Positions 8,871-19,486 of a stretch of 42,658 bases of DNA are shown here, piece by piece. The translations under genes were made by a program, and so were the position numbers. The stretch is taken from assembly GCA_012523705.1 (NCBI GenBank), contig JAAYTU010000073.1, positions 1 through 42,658 on the forward strand, read 5' to 3'. The notes under the pieces were generated by a model, which was not told the origin of the DNA, made no database searches, and saw only the letters and a program-made list of their open reading frames with translations. Within the stretch, counting starts at the first letter, position 1. The number at the start of each line of letters is the position of its first letter. This DNA is from Clostridiaceae bacterium. Its GTDB lineage: Bacteria > Bacillota > Clostridia > DSM-8532.

Positions 8871-9828
8871 TGGCATCCATCACCTTAATCCATCTTTTTC
8901 CTTTGTCTGTTCCCAATAAAAGAATCCTTTCAAATCCTCCTATACCAATAAGCTTTCCAACTCCTAATCTGCATTTTAAATCTTCAACTCCATAAGAATG
9001 TGCGGTGGCAATCAGGCGCACACCTGCATTCCATGCTCTTCTTACTGCTTCGGCATCCTGCGTACCCCCTAGTTCATCTACAATAATTACCTGAGGCGCC
9101 ATTCCCCTGAGCATGATTTCTATACCTTCACTCTTTCGACAACCATCCATTACATCAGCCCTCGGCCCCAAATCATTCTGAGGAATGCCTCTGTATATTG
9201 CTGCAATTTCAGATCTCTCGTCCACAATAGCAGTCCGTAGTCCATTAAATTTTTCACTTGGCACACCTTGGCTTATGAGGCGGCACAGATCTCTTAGCAG
9301 CGTGGTTTTACCCAGTCTTGGCGGTGAAAGAATTAAAGTGTTATAAATATCATGGTTATTGCGTATAAGATGAGGAAAGACCTTTTGGGCACAGCCCTTG
9401 ATTTGTCTGGAAAATCTGATGTTTACAGAGGAAATATCTTTAATAGCCACTATTTTTTCCCCCTCGTAAACAACGGTTCCACAAATACCGGCTCTATGTC
9501 CGCCCTTTAATGTAATAAAACCTTTGGCTATTTCGTTCTGAAAAGCATAAACAGAATGTTCACATATAAGAAGGAACAGGGATTCTATTTCCTTTGGAGA
9601 TACAAATAACGCAGCCCCGGGATTATCAGATAATGATCCTTTTTCACCGATGAAGTAATCAAACCCTGCGAAAACTCCCATAAGAGGAAGACCCTTTCTG
9701 ATTCTGATTTCCTCAAGTTTGTTTATGTATTCCCCATTAATCAAGCCCACTGCCTGCCTGATTCTGTCGGGCAGGTAGGAGGATAGTAGCTCAATAAAAT
9801 GTCTGTTATCGGATTTTCCCCATTCCAT
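8728..9828 (-). CDS. spoIIIAA: stage III sporulation protein AA (ATPase)
   Basis: LSPPRLGKTTLLRDLCR Walker A-like, QVIIVDELGGTQDAEAV; 49-aa C-terminal tail overlaps spoIIIAB out of frame. Confidence 0.95.
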   Translation of the reverse strand: MEWGKSDNRHFIELLSSYLPDRIRQAVGLINGEYINKLEEIRIRKGLPLMGVFAGFDYFIGEKGSLSDNPGAALFVSPKEIESLFLLICEHSVYAFQNEIAKGFITLKGGHRAGICGTVVYEGEKIVAIKDISSVNIRFSRQIKGCAQKVFPHLIRNNHDIYNTLILSPPRLGKTTLLRDLCRLISQGVPSEKFNGLRTAIVDERSEIAAIYRGIPQNDLGPRADVMDGCRKSEGIEIMLRGMAPQVIIVDELGGTQDAEAVRRAWNAGVRLIATAHSYGVEDLKCRLGVGKLIGIGGFERILLLGTDKGKRWIKVMDANGNELSFLDQDSGMHTGLFGLHSYGNKSVKQACRETAYIVKTNRGSS

Positions 9829-9907
9829 CTAAAGCCTCCAATTTAATTTATATGGACATGCTTTAGTTTATGAGGAGTAAATCATGGATATGATAATATT
9901 CTCCATC

Positions 9908-9951
9908 AAAAAAGAGCCTTCGTGAACATATCTGTTCGCAAAGGCTCTTTT
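9908..9951 (-). terminator. intrinsic terminator downstream of foldase gene
   Basis: AAAAGAGCCTTcGTGAACatatctGTTCGCaAAGGCTCTTTT long stem. Confidence 0.85.
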
Positions 9952-9976
9952 GGCTAGCTATCGGATGGGAAAAACT

Positions 9977-11146
9977 CTATTTGTAGGAAATAGATTCATA
10001 TACCCTGTCATTCTTTATTATATTATACCTGGATTCCAGTCCCCAGCTTTCAATAGCATCATCGTAGAATTCTTCACTTGCATTTGAAGTCATAGTGTCA
10101 TTTACATCAGTTTTAACATCATCGAAATCTGTGCGGCCCTCTATTTTAGCCACATATATAAAATATGTTGATTCCACTATACCCGCATCTCCAATTTTAT
10201 TATCAAAGGCCCACTCGATAAGTGACCAATCCATGAAATACTCGTATGAGGAATCCTGACTGTATGAGATGGTAGCTTTGCCTATTTGACGGGAAGGATC
10301 TGCGCCGGCAGATTCAGCATCCTCCTCAGTGTATTGGGTTACTAATGTGTCCATATTTTCACCCTCTTGTGCCTTTTTAAGTGCCTCTTCTGCTGTTTTC
10401 ATCTTTTCAGCTACCTCTTCTTCACTTAACATCTGACTCTCGTCATTAAACTTATAGAAAGTAATATAGCTTATGTCAACCTTGTCGTAATCCCGCTTAG
10501 ATTCTTCATAATGATCCTTAAGCTCCTGATCTGTAAATTCAGGGGCAGTAAATTCATTATCAATGTATTGTTTCTTATATTCGTCAATTACTGCGATTTT
10601 CTCATAGAGAGCCTGCAGATCCCTCGAATTAATCTTGTACTGCTGTTCTAATTGTTTATCAGTAAGGCCCAGACTCATTTTAATACTTTCTACCCGGGCT
10701 TTAGATTGTTCTTTACTCTCGGCTGTAACCTTCAGCCCGCTCTCCTGGGCTTTAATATATTGAATCATGAACTCCTTTAAATAGTTAAGGGTTTCTCTTT
10801 TTGCTGTCTCGTAAGGATCTTGTCCATCAGCAGGCGTAGTCCAGAATGCTTCCTTTTCATCTTTGGTCGATAACCCTTCCTCATTCTCAGTAGCCACCAT
10901 TTGCTGATCTAGGAAAAACATAAACTCTGATTTTGGGATCCTGTACCCATCAATTGTTGCAATATAACTGCCTGAATCAATCAAGAAATAGACCAGCGCT
11001 GCAATCAGTAAAACTACTATAAGAGCGATTATCTTATTTCTGTTTTTTTCGGCATCTGTTCTGATAAGATTCTTTTTGGAAGAACTATTCTTCTTTTTTG
11101 CATCTTTACTCATACTTTTCATCCTTCTTCTGTAATAAGAATACAT
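9977..11146 (-). CDS. SurA/PrsA-like membrane-anchored foldase (peptidylprolyl isomerase-type)
   Basis: single N-terminal TM, SurA_N-like helical region, degenerate parvulin-like segment; downstream of mfd. True start may be 11113 or 11122. Confidence 0.75.
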   Translation of the reverse strand: MYSYYRRRMKSMSKDAKKKNSSSKKNLIRTDAEKNRNKIIALIVVLLIAALVYFLIDSGSYIATIDGYRIPKSEFMFFLDQQMVATENEEGLSTKDEKEAFWTTPADGQDPYETAKRETLNYLKEFMIQYIKAQESGLKVTAESKEQSKARVESIKMSLGLTDKQLEQQYKINSRDLQALYEKIAVIDEYKKQYIDNEFTAPEFTDQELKDHYEESKRDYDKVDISYITFYKFNDESQMLSEEEVAEKMKTAEEALKKAQEGENMDTLVTQYTEEDAESAGADPSRQIGKATISYSQDSSYEYFMDWSLIEWAFDNKIGDAGIVESTYFIYVAKIEGRTDFDDVKTDVNDTMTSNASEEFYDDAIESWGLESRYNIIKNDRVYESISYK

Positions 11147-11190
11147 CTTGATTACATTTTACTAAGGTATATATATCCTATTATACGCTC

Positions 11191-14100
11191 TCAGCTGCCT
11201 AACTTCAATTTCAGCAGGTCTTGTAATAGAATCTTAATAATATCGATAATATCCCGATTCTTGCTGCCTTTGGGCCTTCTTAATGATAGATATGGGGGTT
11301 TGCCTGCACTAAACAAGAGTTTTCCCTTCCACTTGCCCACAATCTCACCAATCATGTCTAAAGGCAGACTTCCCAGCTCAGAAAATATAAACAGTAAGGT
11401 GTCATCCTTTTCTTTAACAGTTGAAAATCCGAGGTTTGATGCCAGGTTCTTTATATATGCAATCTCTATCAGCATATCAGTTTCTTCGGGAATATCTCCG
11501 TACCTGTCTATAAGTTCATCCTTTACATCAAGGATATCTTCTTCCGTATCAATAGTGGCAATAACCCTGTACATATCAATTCTCTGTTCCTCATCCCTGA
11601 TATAGGCAGAATCTATATATGCACTTACCTGAAGCTCCACCGTTGTATCCAGAGCTCTGCTTGAGGGGGCCTCACCCTTGAGTTCAACAATTGTTTCATC
11701 CAATATCTTCAAATACATGTCATAACCTACTGACTGCATATGCCCGTGCTGCTCCGAACCCAAAATATTTCCCGCTCCCCTGATCTGCAAATCCCGCATA
11801 GCTATTTTAAAGCCTGATCCAAACTCGGTAAATTCCTTTATGGCTCTTAATCTCTTATCGGCAATTTCACTTAATGTCTTATCTTTTTTATATGTTAAAT
11901 ATGCATATGCCAGGCGGTTTGATCTGCCTACCCTGCCCCTGAGCTGATACAGCTGAGCCAGTCCGAGACGGTCAGCATCCTCAACAATTATTGTATTAAC
12001 ATTGGGCATATCTATCCCCGATTCTATAATGGTAGTACAAATAATTACATCAAAATCCTTATCCATAAAGGACTGAATAGTGCGTTCCAATTCTCTTTCA
12101 CTCATTTGGCCGTGAGCATAATCTATCCTTGCTTCAGGAACCAGAGCTTTAACCTGAAGCATTTTAGTTTGTATGCCCCGAACTCTGTTATAGAGATAGA
12201 AAACCTGTCCTCCTCTGGCAAGCTCTCTATTGATGGCATTTTGGATAATATCGTCCCTGTATTCAACGACATATGTCTGAACTGGATATCTATGGTCGGG
12301 CGGATCCTCAAGCATACTGATATCCCGTATTCCCGACAAAGACATATTCAGTGTCCTGGGTATGGGTGTGGCAGATAGAGTCAATATATCAACCTTTGGA
12401 TACCTGCTTTTTATTGTTTCCTTATGCTCCACTCCAAAACGCTGCTCCTCGTCAATGATAAGAAGCCCTAAGTCTTTAAACCTAATGGCTTGGCCTAAAA
12501 TCATATGTGTCCCTATAAGTATATCCACTCTTCCGCCGTTGACTTCCCTGATAACAGACTTTTGCTCAGAATCGGTTCTAAATCTGCTGAGCATTTCTAT
12601 CCTAACAGGAAAACCCGAGAATCTCTTTATGAAAGTATCATAATGCTGAGCAGCCAATACCGTGGTAGGCACCAGCACGGCCACCTGCTTACTGTCCATT
12701 ACAGCTTTAAAGGCGGCTCTTATAGCAACTTCGGTCTTTCCATATCCCACATCACCGCATAACAGACGGTCCATTATAGAATCAGCTTCCATATCTGCCT
12801 TGATTTCCTCAATACAACGAAGTTGGTCCGGCGTTTCCTCATAGAGAAAGCTCTCTTCGAATTGTTTTTGCCAAACAGTATCGGTCGAAAAAGCATAGCC
12901 CTTTGTGTTTCGTCTCTCTGCCTGGATACGGATTAAGTCATCAGCCAGATTTTTAATGGACTCCTTGACCTTAGCCTTTGCTTTAACCCATTCCGTTCCG
13001 CCTAATTTATTAATCCTAGGGTTTCTTCCCTCCTGGCCAATATATTTTTGAATCAAGTCCATGCTTGTGGTGGGGATGTAGAGCGTTCCCCCATCCTTAT
13101 AGCTGATTTTCAGATAGTCCTTACGGATGCCTTCAACCTTAAGCTGCTCAATCCCATCATATACACCTATTCCATGGCTTTGATGAACCACAAAGTCCCC
13201 AACCTTTAAATCTGTAAATGATGAAATGCGCTTACCCTTTTCCTTTACACTTCGTCTCTGTTTTCTGGACCTTGCCCCTATGATATCGCTTTCAGAAATA
13301 ACAGCAAGCTTCTCATCCTTGTAAACAAAACCTGTCTGTAGATGGCCATAAAATACCACAATAGGGTTGTCCTCGGGCCAGTTGGCATCTTTCTCAGCTT
13401 CAACCGCAAAAATATCTCTTTCCCTTAATTCCTCAATTAATCTTTCGACTCTGCTTCTTTCAGGAACTGCAAAGGAAATTCTATATCCTTGGTCTTTCCA
13501 CTTTCTGATATCATCAATAATTAAGTCCAGCTTTCCATTATAAGGGCTTATGCTTGAAGCATTTATTTCAAGAGCTTCATAATCATTACCCATGAATAAA
13601 TTCTCATCGTCGAAGGATTCTAAAGCAATCAGGCTATTTCTTGCTGCTGCCTTTATCAGAATATCAGCATCAAAAAGCATAGCAAAAGCATCCTTCAGAA
13701 GAATGCCTTTTCCCATAAGGGTTTCACAAAGGTTTGCCAATGCCTCCTGTTCATTTTTCATTCTCTCTATAGTTCGATTGGTCTCTTCAAAGAAGACTAC
13801 ATGCTTTTCCTTCAGGTACTCAAACAGGCTGGCCTTCTTTTTGATAAGATAGGGAATAAACTTGTCCACCCCTGTGAAATAGTGGCTGTCATTTAGCTTA
13901 TCAAGATAACCTTCGATATTTTCCGAAAGAACGGGGGCAAGTTCCTCATCGATTAATGGAAGGGTTTGGTCAAGGGCCTCTCGTATCCTTTGTGCAATTA
14001 TGTTTACCTGAGCCTTTGAATATACTATTTCACGGGCAGGATATATATCGAGCTGATTACACAAATCCACCGACCGCTGCGTCTCCTCTGAGAACCAACG

Positions 14101-14706
14101 CATTGAATCAATTTCTATATCAAAGAACTCTATACGGCAGGGCATCTGGCTATTTACAGGGTAAATATCCAATATGCCGCCTCTTTTAGCATACTGGCCT
14201 TTGCTCTCCACCTTCTCTTCTCTGATATACCCCATTTCCAGAAGCTTTTGTTCTAATTCAGACCACTCCACATAATCACCTGGTTTAAGTGAAATAAGCC
14301 AGGTGGCAAAATCATCGGGATCCATTAAGAAGTGCATTATTGCCTCGCTGGAGGTTACAATAAATCTATAGTCTCCATTGATAATACGCGCCAATGCTGT
14401 GACTCTGTCATGAGTCTGTTCAAAGCTTCTCGCCTCTATATCATAGAGCATTATTTCTCTATTGGGCAAATAAACCACCTTATCATCTGCTAGATAAGAC
14501 AGGTCAAGATATGCCTGGCGAGCCTGCATTTCATTCCATGCTACATATAGCCCCTTAAATCCTGTTTTCTGAGTCACAAAGTCAGCCAAATGGCGTTTTT
14601 GAGTATCAGAAACACCCCGAACAAGAGTGTTTCTCCCCTTCAGTACATAATCTGTCAATGTTTTAATGTTTTTTGAATCTTTTAAGCTCGATGTAGTAAG
14701 CTTCAT
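11191..14706 (-). CDS. mfd: transcription-repair coupling factor
   Basis: 1171 aa; LLCGDVGYGKTEVAIRAAFKAV, DEEQRFGVEHKE, LYQLRGRVGRS, RNRGxGNxLGxxQxGH-type TRCF signature. Confidence 0.98.
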   Translation of the reverse strand: MKLTTSSLKDSKNIKTLTDYVLKGRNTLVRGVSDTQKRHLADFVTQKTGFKGLYVAWNEMQARQAYLDLSYLADDKVVYLPNREIMLYDIEARSFEQTHDRVTALARIINGDYRFIVTSSEAIMHFLMDPDDFATWLISLKPGDYVEWSELEQKLLEMGYIREEKVESKGQYAKRGGILDIYPVNSQMPCRIEFFDIEIDSMRWFSEETQRSVDLCNQLDIYPAREIVYSKAQVNIIAQRIREALDQTLPLIDEELAPVLSENIEGYLDKLNDSHYFTGVDKFIPYLIKKKASLFEYLKEKHVVFFEETNRTIERMKNEQEALANLCETLMGKGILLKDAFAMLFDADILIKAAARNSLIALESFDDENLFMGNDYEALEINASSISPYNGKLDLIIDDIRKWKDQGYRISFAVPERSRVERLIEELRERDIFAVEAEKDANWPEDNPIVVFYGHLQTGFVYKDEKLAVISESDIIGARSRKQRRSVKEKGKRISSFTDLKVGDFVVHQSHGIGVYDGIEQLKVEGIRKDYLKISYKDGGTLYIPTTSMDLIQKYIGQEGRNPRINKLGGTEWVKAKAKVKESIKNLADDLIRIQAERRNTKGYAFSTDTVWQKQFEESFLYEETPDQLRCIEEIKADMEADSIMDRLLCGDVGYGKTEVAIRAAFKAVMDSKQVAVLVPTTVLAAQHYDTFIKRFSGFPVRIEMLSRFRTDSEQKSVIREVNGGRVDILIGTHMILGQAIRFKDLGLLIIDEEQRFGVEHKETIKSRYPKVDILTLSATPIPRTLNMSLSGIRDISMLEDPPDHRYPVQTYVVEYRDDIIQNAINRELARGGQVFYLYNRVRGIQTKMLQVKALVPEARIDYAHGQMSERELERTIQSFMDKDFDVIICTTIIESGIDMPNVNTIIVEDADRLGLAQLYQLRGRVGRSNRLAYAYLTYKKDKTLSEIADKRLRAIKEFTEFGSGFKIAMRDLQIRGAGNILGSEQHGHMQSVGYDMYLKILDETIVELKGEAPSSRALDTTVELQVSAYIDSAYIRDEEQRIDMYRVIATIDTEEDILDVKDELIDRYGDIPEETDMLIEIAYIKNLASNLGFSTVKEKDDTLLFIFSELGSLPLDMIGEIVGKWKGKLLFSAGKPPYLSLRRPKGSKNRDIIDIIKILLQDLLKLKLGS

Positions 14707-14712
14707 AAAAAA

Positions 14713-15432
14713 TCATACCTGTCCTTGCATTATAAGCCAAAACGGATTGTTAGAATTTATTCCTAGTATTGCCTGAGTCACAAATGCCATACTCCTTCTC
14801 AGAGGCTCTGTAACAGCCTTCAAAATGTCTCCAAGAATATTATCGGGAAACAAAACCACCAGAGCCAGGAAAGCCAGACCTATAAAAGGTTCTATTCTAG
14901 TAAAGCTTTCATATGACTTTTCGGGTATAAATGAAGTTAAAAGTCTTGAGCCGTCTAATGGAGGAACCGGAATCAAATTAAAGAAAGCGAGATTCAAATT
15001 GACAATCACAAGTATATAAAAGAATAATGATACAAAGGATGTAAGCTGTACAGAGAATCTGGTGGTTAAAGGAATTATACCTGTTACCAGAAGCTTTGCT
15101 ACAATACCGCTGATAAATGTACTTATAAAGGCCAGTATTAAGTTCGATAAAGGCCCTGCTACCGATACCAAAACCATTCCCTTTCTGGGCTGCTTAAAAT
15201 TATTCGAATTTACAGGCACCGGTTTTGCCCATCCAAATCCCACAACAAACATCATTATGGTACCTATTAAGTCCAGATGCTTAAAGGGATTAAGTGTAAG
15301 TCTTCCCCTTTCTTTGGCTGTGTTATCACCAAGCTTATAGGCCACCCAGGCATGGGCAAGCTCATGAAATGGCAAGGCTATTAATAAAATAGGTACCATT
15401 ATCAAAATAGTTTCCAGCGAAAAGAAATCCAT
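14713..15432 (-). CDS. site-2 protease family (M50) membrane metalloprotease
   Basis: LPFHELAHAWVAYKLGD (HExxH) and NLIPVPPLDGSR. Confidence 0.94.
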   Translation of the reverse strand: MDFFSLETILIMVPILLIALPFHELAHAWVAYKLGDNTAKERGRLTLNPFKHLDLIGTIMMFVVGFGWAKPVPVNSNNFKQPRKGMVLVSVAGPLSNLILAFISTFISGIVAKLLVTGIIPLTTRFSVQLTSFVSLFFYILVIVNLNLAFFNLIPVPPLDGSRLLTSFIPEKSYESFTRIEPFIGLAFLALVVLFPDNILGDILKAVTEPLRRSMAFVTQAILGINSNNPFWLIMQGQV

Positions 15433-15455
15433 ATCTGCCTTCCTGATTATTTAAT

Positions 15456-15821
15456 CTACATGAATAATCCAATTAACGGTTCAATAAAAACCAGTATTCC
15501 TATTATAACTGATACAAATGCGCTCACCATTACTGCAGAAGCGCTTATATCCTTTACCTTTCCTGCCTGCTCAGAGAATTCATCTGTCACCATGTCTGTA
15601 AGTTTTTCTATTGCAGTGTTTAACAGTTCACAAATTAAAACCAGCCCTATTGCAAAGGTAAGGGCAATCCAGCTTATTTTATCCAAATTCAATATGATAC
15701 CCGTCACTATAACCAGAATTGTAGCCACTAGGTGAATTTTCATATTGCGTTCAGACCTGAATGCTTGACATATCCCATTCCAGGCATTTTTAAAGCTTTG
15801 GAGTACTGATTTATTTTTCAT
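15456..15821 (-). CDS. dgkA: diacylglycerol/undecaprenol kinase
   Basis: NAWNGICQAFRSERNMKIHL...ELLNTAIEKLTDMV. Confidence 0.94.
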   Translation of the reverse strand: MKNKSVLQSFKNAWNGICQAFRSERNMKIHLVATILVIVTGIILNLDKISWIALTFAIGLVLICELLNTAIEKLTDMVTDEFSEQAGKVKDISASAVMVSAFVSVIIGILVFIEPLIGLFM

Positions 15822-16306
15822 TCCCGGAAAAGCCCCATTTCTTCTAAAACTTCTTCCTGAATTGAAAACATAATATCCTCATCCTCTGTGGTCTCATGGT
15901 CATATCCAAGAAGATGCAAAACCCCATGCACAGCCAAAAAGCCAAATTCGCGCTCTATGGAGTGGCCATAGATTTCAGCCTGTTCAAGAGCCTTTTCAAC
16001 AGATATTATTATATCTCCCAAAAAAGCGAGGTTTGTCTCGGCATCAACATCCCCCGGCTCAATCTGTGGCTCTCCATTAATAAACTCAATCAACGGGAAG
16101 GACAGCACATCGGTTGGCGAATCAATCCCCCTGTATTCCTTATTAAGTGATTGAATGCTTTCATTATCCACCAGAGAAATAGCTAGTTCTGCATCGAAGG
16201 ATAATATCTCTTTTTTTAAACAAAGCTTAGCAGCTGATTCAATCAGTTTCTTTGTCTCATTCGGAATTTGAATTACCTTCTGATTATTGTACACCTTTAT
16301 CTTCAT
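15818..16306 (-). CDS. ybeY: rRNA maturation endoribonuclease YbeY
   Basis: LNKEYRGIDSPTDVLSFP and HGVLHLLGYDHE; start trimmed to MKIKVYNNQ at 16306. Confidence 0.96.
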   Translation of the reverse strand: MKIKVYNNQKVIQIPNETKKLIESAAKLCLKKEILSFDAELAISLVDNESIQSLNKEYRGIDSPTDVLSFPLIEFINGEPQIEPGDVDAETNLAFLGDIIISVEKALEQAEIYGHSIEREFGFLAVHGVLHLLGYDHETTEDEDIMFSIQEEVLEEMGLFRE

Positions 16307-18497
16307 TCTTATCTTCCTCTTTAATACCTTCAATTGTGTCAGGAGTATTATATATAGTACTGTCAAGCTCCGAAAGGCTCTTCTTCTTTTCTAACTCGGG
16401 ATACTCAGGACGCTCATGATAAATTCCGTTTAATACCTGCAGGAAGCTGTCCGCTATAATGCTTAGGTCCTTTAATGTAAGATCGCAGCGGTCTAACTGA
16501 CCATCGTCAAGCTTATCCTTAATAATTTTTCTGATCAGTCCCTCGATTTTACCTGGAGTTTTCTCAGACAATGATCTTACAGCCGCCTCTACCGAGTCGG
16601 CAAGCATAACCACAGCAGCTTCCCTTGTATCGGGGACAGGCCCTTCATAGCGGAAATTTTCTTCCTTCAGCTCTTCAACTTTATCGATTTGCGTAGCTTT
16701 ATGATAGAAATATGCCACAAGGGTATTGCCGTGGTGCTGTAAAACTATGTCACGGATTATCTTAGGCAGACGATACTTTAGCGCAACCTCCTCACCGTCC
16801 TTGGTATGAGACGTAATGACCAGGGTGCTTAAATTCGGGGTTAGCTTATCATGAGGATTATCTGAAAATTGGTTCTCTTTAAAAAAGTGAGGTCTCTTTA
16901 GCTTTCCAATATCATGAAAGTATGCTCCCACCCTTGCTAATAAGGAGTTGCCCCCTATTTCACGGGTCGCTACCTCGGCAAGATTTCCTACCATAAGGCT
17001 GTGATGGTAAGTGCCCGGCGCCTCCATTAAAAGACGCTTAAGTAACGGATGATTTGGATCAGCATACTCGAGCAGCTTCAGGGGGGTTACTATGTTAAAT
17101 ATACTTTCTAAAAATGGCAAGAGTCCAATAGCTAAAATTATGGAGAGAATTCCATTAATCAAAGCAAGCCCTGCATCGTTAAGAAGGCTTTCAATACCTC
17201 TTTTATCTATCATTCCTAGGAATACTATTATTACCGCGTTTAATAATCCAAGAAGAATGCCTGCCAGAGATATTCTCCGTCTTTGAGTGGCATTCGATGT
17301 GTAGAATGCCGCAAAGGTTCCCCCTACAATAGTCATTATGATAAACTCTAGATTTCTTCCGAGCATAAGAGAGTAGCTGAATGCAAGCATGATATTAATG
17401 CTAATTGCTGGCTCAACTCCTAAAAATATCGCTATAACTATGGGGGCAATGAAAATGGGTATTATAAAGGAAGACAACTCGGGTATAAACTCCTTGACGC
17501 ACCAGGCAAAAAAAGTTGTTATAAGTATTGTTACACATATGAGCATTATGGAATTACGGTCATAATAAACCTTGGGATGAAACCTCTTAATATATAAAAA
17601 TGTAACTATAAATAGAATAAAAATAATAAGAAACACTGATATATACAGCAGATAGTCGGGTTTTCCCTCACTGTCTATGTAATTGAGTTCTTTTAAAACC
17701 TCAAACTTATCTTCTGTTACTATATCATCCTTACTGATTATTCGTTCATCCTTATATATGATGACGGGATTTTCCATTATATAGCTTTCAATATATGCCT
17801 CCCTGCGGGCCGAAGTTGCTTTCTCGTCAACACGGCTGTTTGGTTTTATAACCTTTTGCAGTATATCTACAGCTATAGGTTCCAGGGGAGCAATTTTTTC
17901 CTTTCCTTCGATAACTTGCAATGCGCTGGCAATCTCAATTGCAATATTATCATCCATAAGATTCTTTTTAGTCAGTCCGGGGATAATATCCCGTATTACT
18001 ATTTTCTTTAGATCCTCCAGATTTTCCTTTCCCTCGCTTGTAAAGATGGATTCTAGTACAGTGTCATCCAGTTCCAACAAGACAGTGTAGTTTTCCAATG
18101 TATCAATTCTTTGAATCTTATCACTAATAGTCCCAATCTGACCATCCTCTTTAACCGACAAAATAAACTTCTCCAGCTCTTCGAAGTATTCGTAAGCATC
18201 ATTTAACATATCACTATTAGCATTTTCTATATCAATAATAACAGGGTCAAGCTGATCGGCGTTTTCCTCAGCATTTTGCTTTGTCTTTAAAGTATTGTTA
18301 ATATCCCTGGGTGCCTGAATGTCATACTGGGAAATATCACCCACATTAAGCTTATACTTTACAGGAGCTGCTCCATATGCAACGACGGCCGATAAAGCCA
18401 GTAAAGTGATGCCTATTGAAAGTAGTCTTTGAAAGGATTTCCTTTTAATTAGCTTAAATAATTTGAATTCCAGCTTCTTCCTATTCTTTTTTGCCAT
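16284..18497 (-). CDS. pgpH: 7TM-HD family c-di-AMP phosphodiesterase (PgpH-like)
   Basis: extracellular 7TMR-HDED-like region, multiple TMs, PGTYHHSLMVGNLAEVATREIGGNSLLARVGAYFHDIGKLKRP. Confidence 0.95.
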   Translation of the reverse strand: MAKKNRKKLEFKLFKLIKRKSFQRLLSIGITLLALSAVVAYGAAPVKYKLNVGDISQYDIQAPRDINNTLKTKQNAEENADQLDPVIIDIENANSDMLNDAYEYFEELEKFILSVKEDGQIGTISDKIQRIDTLENYTVLLELDDTVLESIFTSEGKENLEDLKKIVIRDIIPGLTKKNLMDDNIAIEIASALQVIEGKEKIAPLEPIAVDILQKVIKPNSRVDEKATSARREAYIESYIMENPVIIYKDERIISKDDIVTEDKFEVLKELNYIDSEGKPDYLLYISVFLIIFILFIVTFLYIKRFHPKVYYDRNSIMLICVTILITTFFAWCVKEFIPELSSFIIPIFIAPIVIAIFLGVEPAISINIMLAFSYSLMLGRNLEFIIMTIVGGTFAAFYTSNATQRRRISLAGILLGLLNAVIIVFLGMIDKRGIESLLNDAGLALINGILSIILAIGLLPFLESIFNIVTPLKLLEYADPNHPLLKRLLMEAPGTYHHSLMVGNLAEVATREIGGNSLLARVGAYFHDIGKLKRPHFFKENQFSDNPHDKLTPNLSTLVITSHTKDGEEVALKYRLPKIIRDIVLQHHGNTLVAYFYHKATQIDKVEELKEENFRYEGPVPDTREAAVVMLADSVEAAVRSLSEKTPGKIEGLIRKIIKDKLDDGQLDRCDLTLKDLSIIADSFLQVLNGIYHERPEYPELEKKKSLSELDSTIYNTPDTIEGIKEEDKNEDKGVQ

Positions 18498-19461
18498 CGT
18501 TCACCCCGCCCTTCGTTTCTTTTTCATAGGCCTTTATAATACGTTGAACTAACTCGTGTCTGACAACATCTTTGTGGGTTAAGTGTACCATTGAAATTCC
18601 TTCGATGTTCCTTAGAATGCGCCTGGCTTCAACGAGCCCCGATTTTCCGCCGGGAAGGTCGATCTGAGTAATGTCTCCAGTGATAACCATCCTGGAGCCA
18701 ATGCCCATTCTGGTAAGAAACATTTTCATCTGCTCAGCAGTAGTGTTCTGAGCCTCATCTAAAATTATAAACGAATCATCAAGTGTGCGTCCACGCATAT
18801 ACGCAAGTGGCGCTACTTCAATTATACCCTTTTCTAAATTGGTGTGATAGGTCTCAGGCCCCATAATTTGATAAAGAGCATCGTACAGAGGACGCAAATA
18901 GGGGTCTACCTTGTTTTGAAGATCTCCGGGAAGAAAACCTAAGCGCTCCCCCGCTTCGACGGCAGGCCGGGTTAGAATAATACGGTTTATCATCTTTTCT
19001 CTGAATGCTTTTACGGCCATGGCAACTGCTAGGAAGGTCTTTCCTGTTCCTGCAGGTCCGATACCAAAAACAATAGGGTTGTCCCTCATAGCATCAACAT
19101 ACTTTTTTTGACCAAAGGTTTTTATTTTAATAGGTCTGCCCCTATATGTGACACATATCTGATCCATAGGAATGTTCCTGAAGCTTTGCCGCTCCTCTTC
19201 TGTCATGTCCAGCAGATAACGTATGTTTTGCTCGGTAATAAGCTCTCCACCCTGTATAATAGTCATAAGCTTTTTAATAATATCAACAGCTATATCAGCC
19301 TTTTTCTCAAAGCCCCTTATATGAAGCTCATCGTATCTGGCTGTAATTTTGACATCTAATCGGTCCTCAATAATTCTGATATTTTTATCATTAGCGCCGA
19401 ACAGATTTAAAGCTAAATCGGGTTCTGGTAGTTCTAATTGTCTTTCAACAACTTTTTCCAA
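18481..19461 (-). CDS. phoH: PhoH family ATPase
   Basis: GIGPAGTGKTFLAVAMAV, RPAVEAGERLGFLPGDLQNKVDPYLRPLYDAL. Confidence 0.97.
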   Translation of the reverse strand: MEKVVERQLELPEPDLALNLFGANDKNIRIIEDRLDVKITARYDELHIRGFEKKADIAVDIIKKLMTIIQGGELITEQNIRYLLDMTEEERQSFRNIPMDQICVTYRGRPIKIKTFGQKKYVDAMRDNPIVFGIGPAGTGKTFLAVAMAVKAFREKMINRIILTRPAVEAGERLGFLPGDLQNKVDPYLRPLYDALYQIMGPETYHTNLEKGIIEVAPLAYMRGRTLDDSFIILDEAQNTTAEQMKMFLTRMGIGSRMVITGDITQIDLPGGKSGLVEARRILRNIEGISMVHLTHKDVVRHELVQRIIKAYEKETKGGVNDGKKE

Positions 19462-19486
19462 ACTCTTCTCTGCCTTTCTCTAAGGA

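Noticed and set aside
9829-9900. Sigma-E promoter upstream of spoIIIAA (CATATAAAT with upstream ATA)
   Set aside because: Expected biologically, but the spacing I count (about 14 nt) is off the consensus, so I do not call it.
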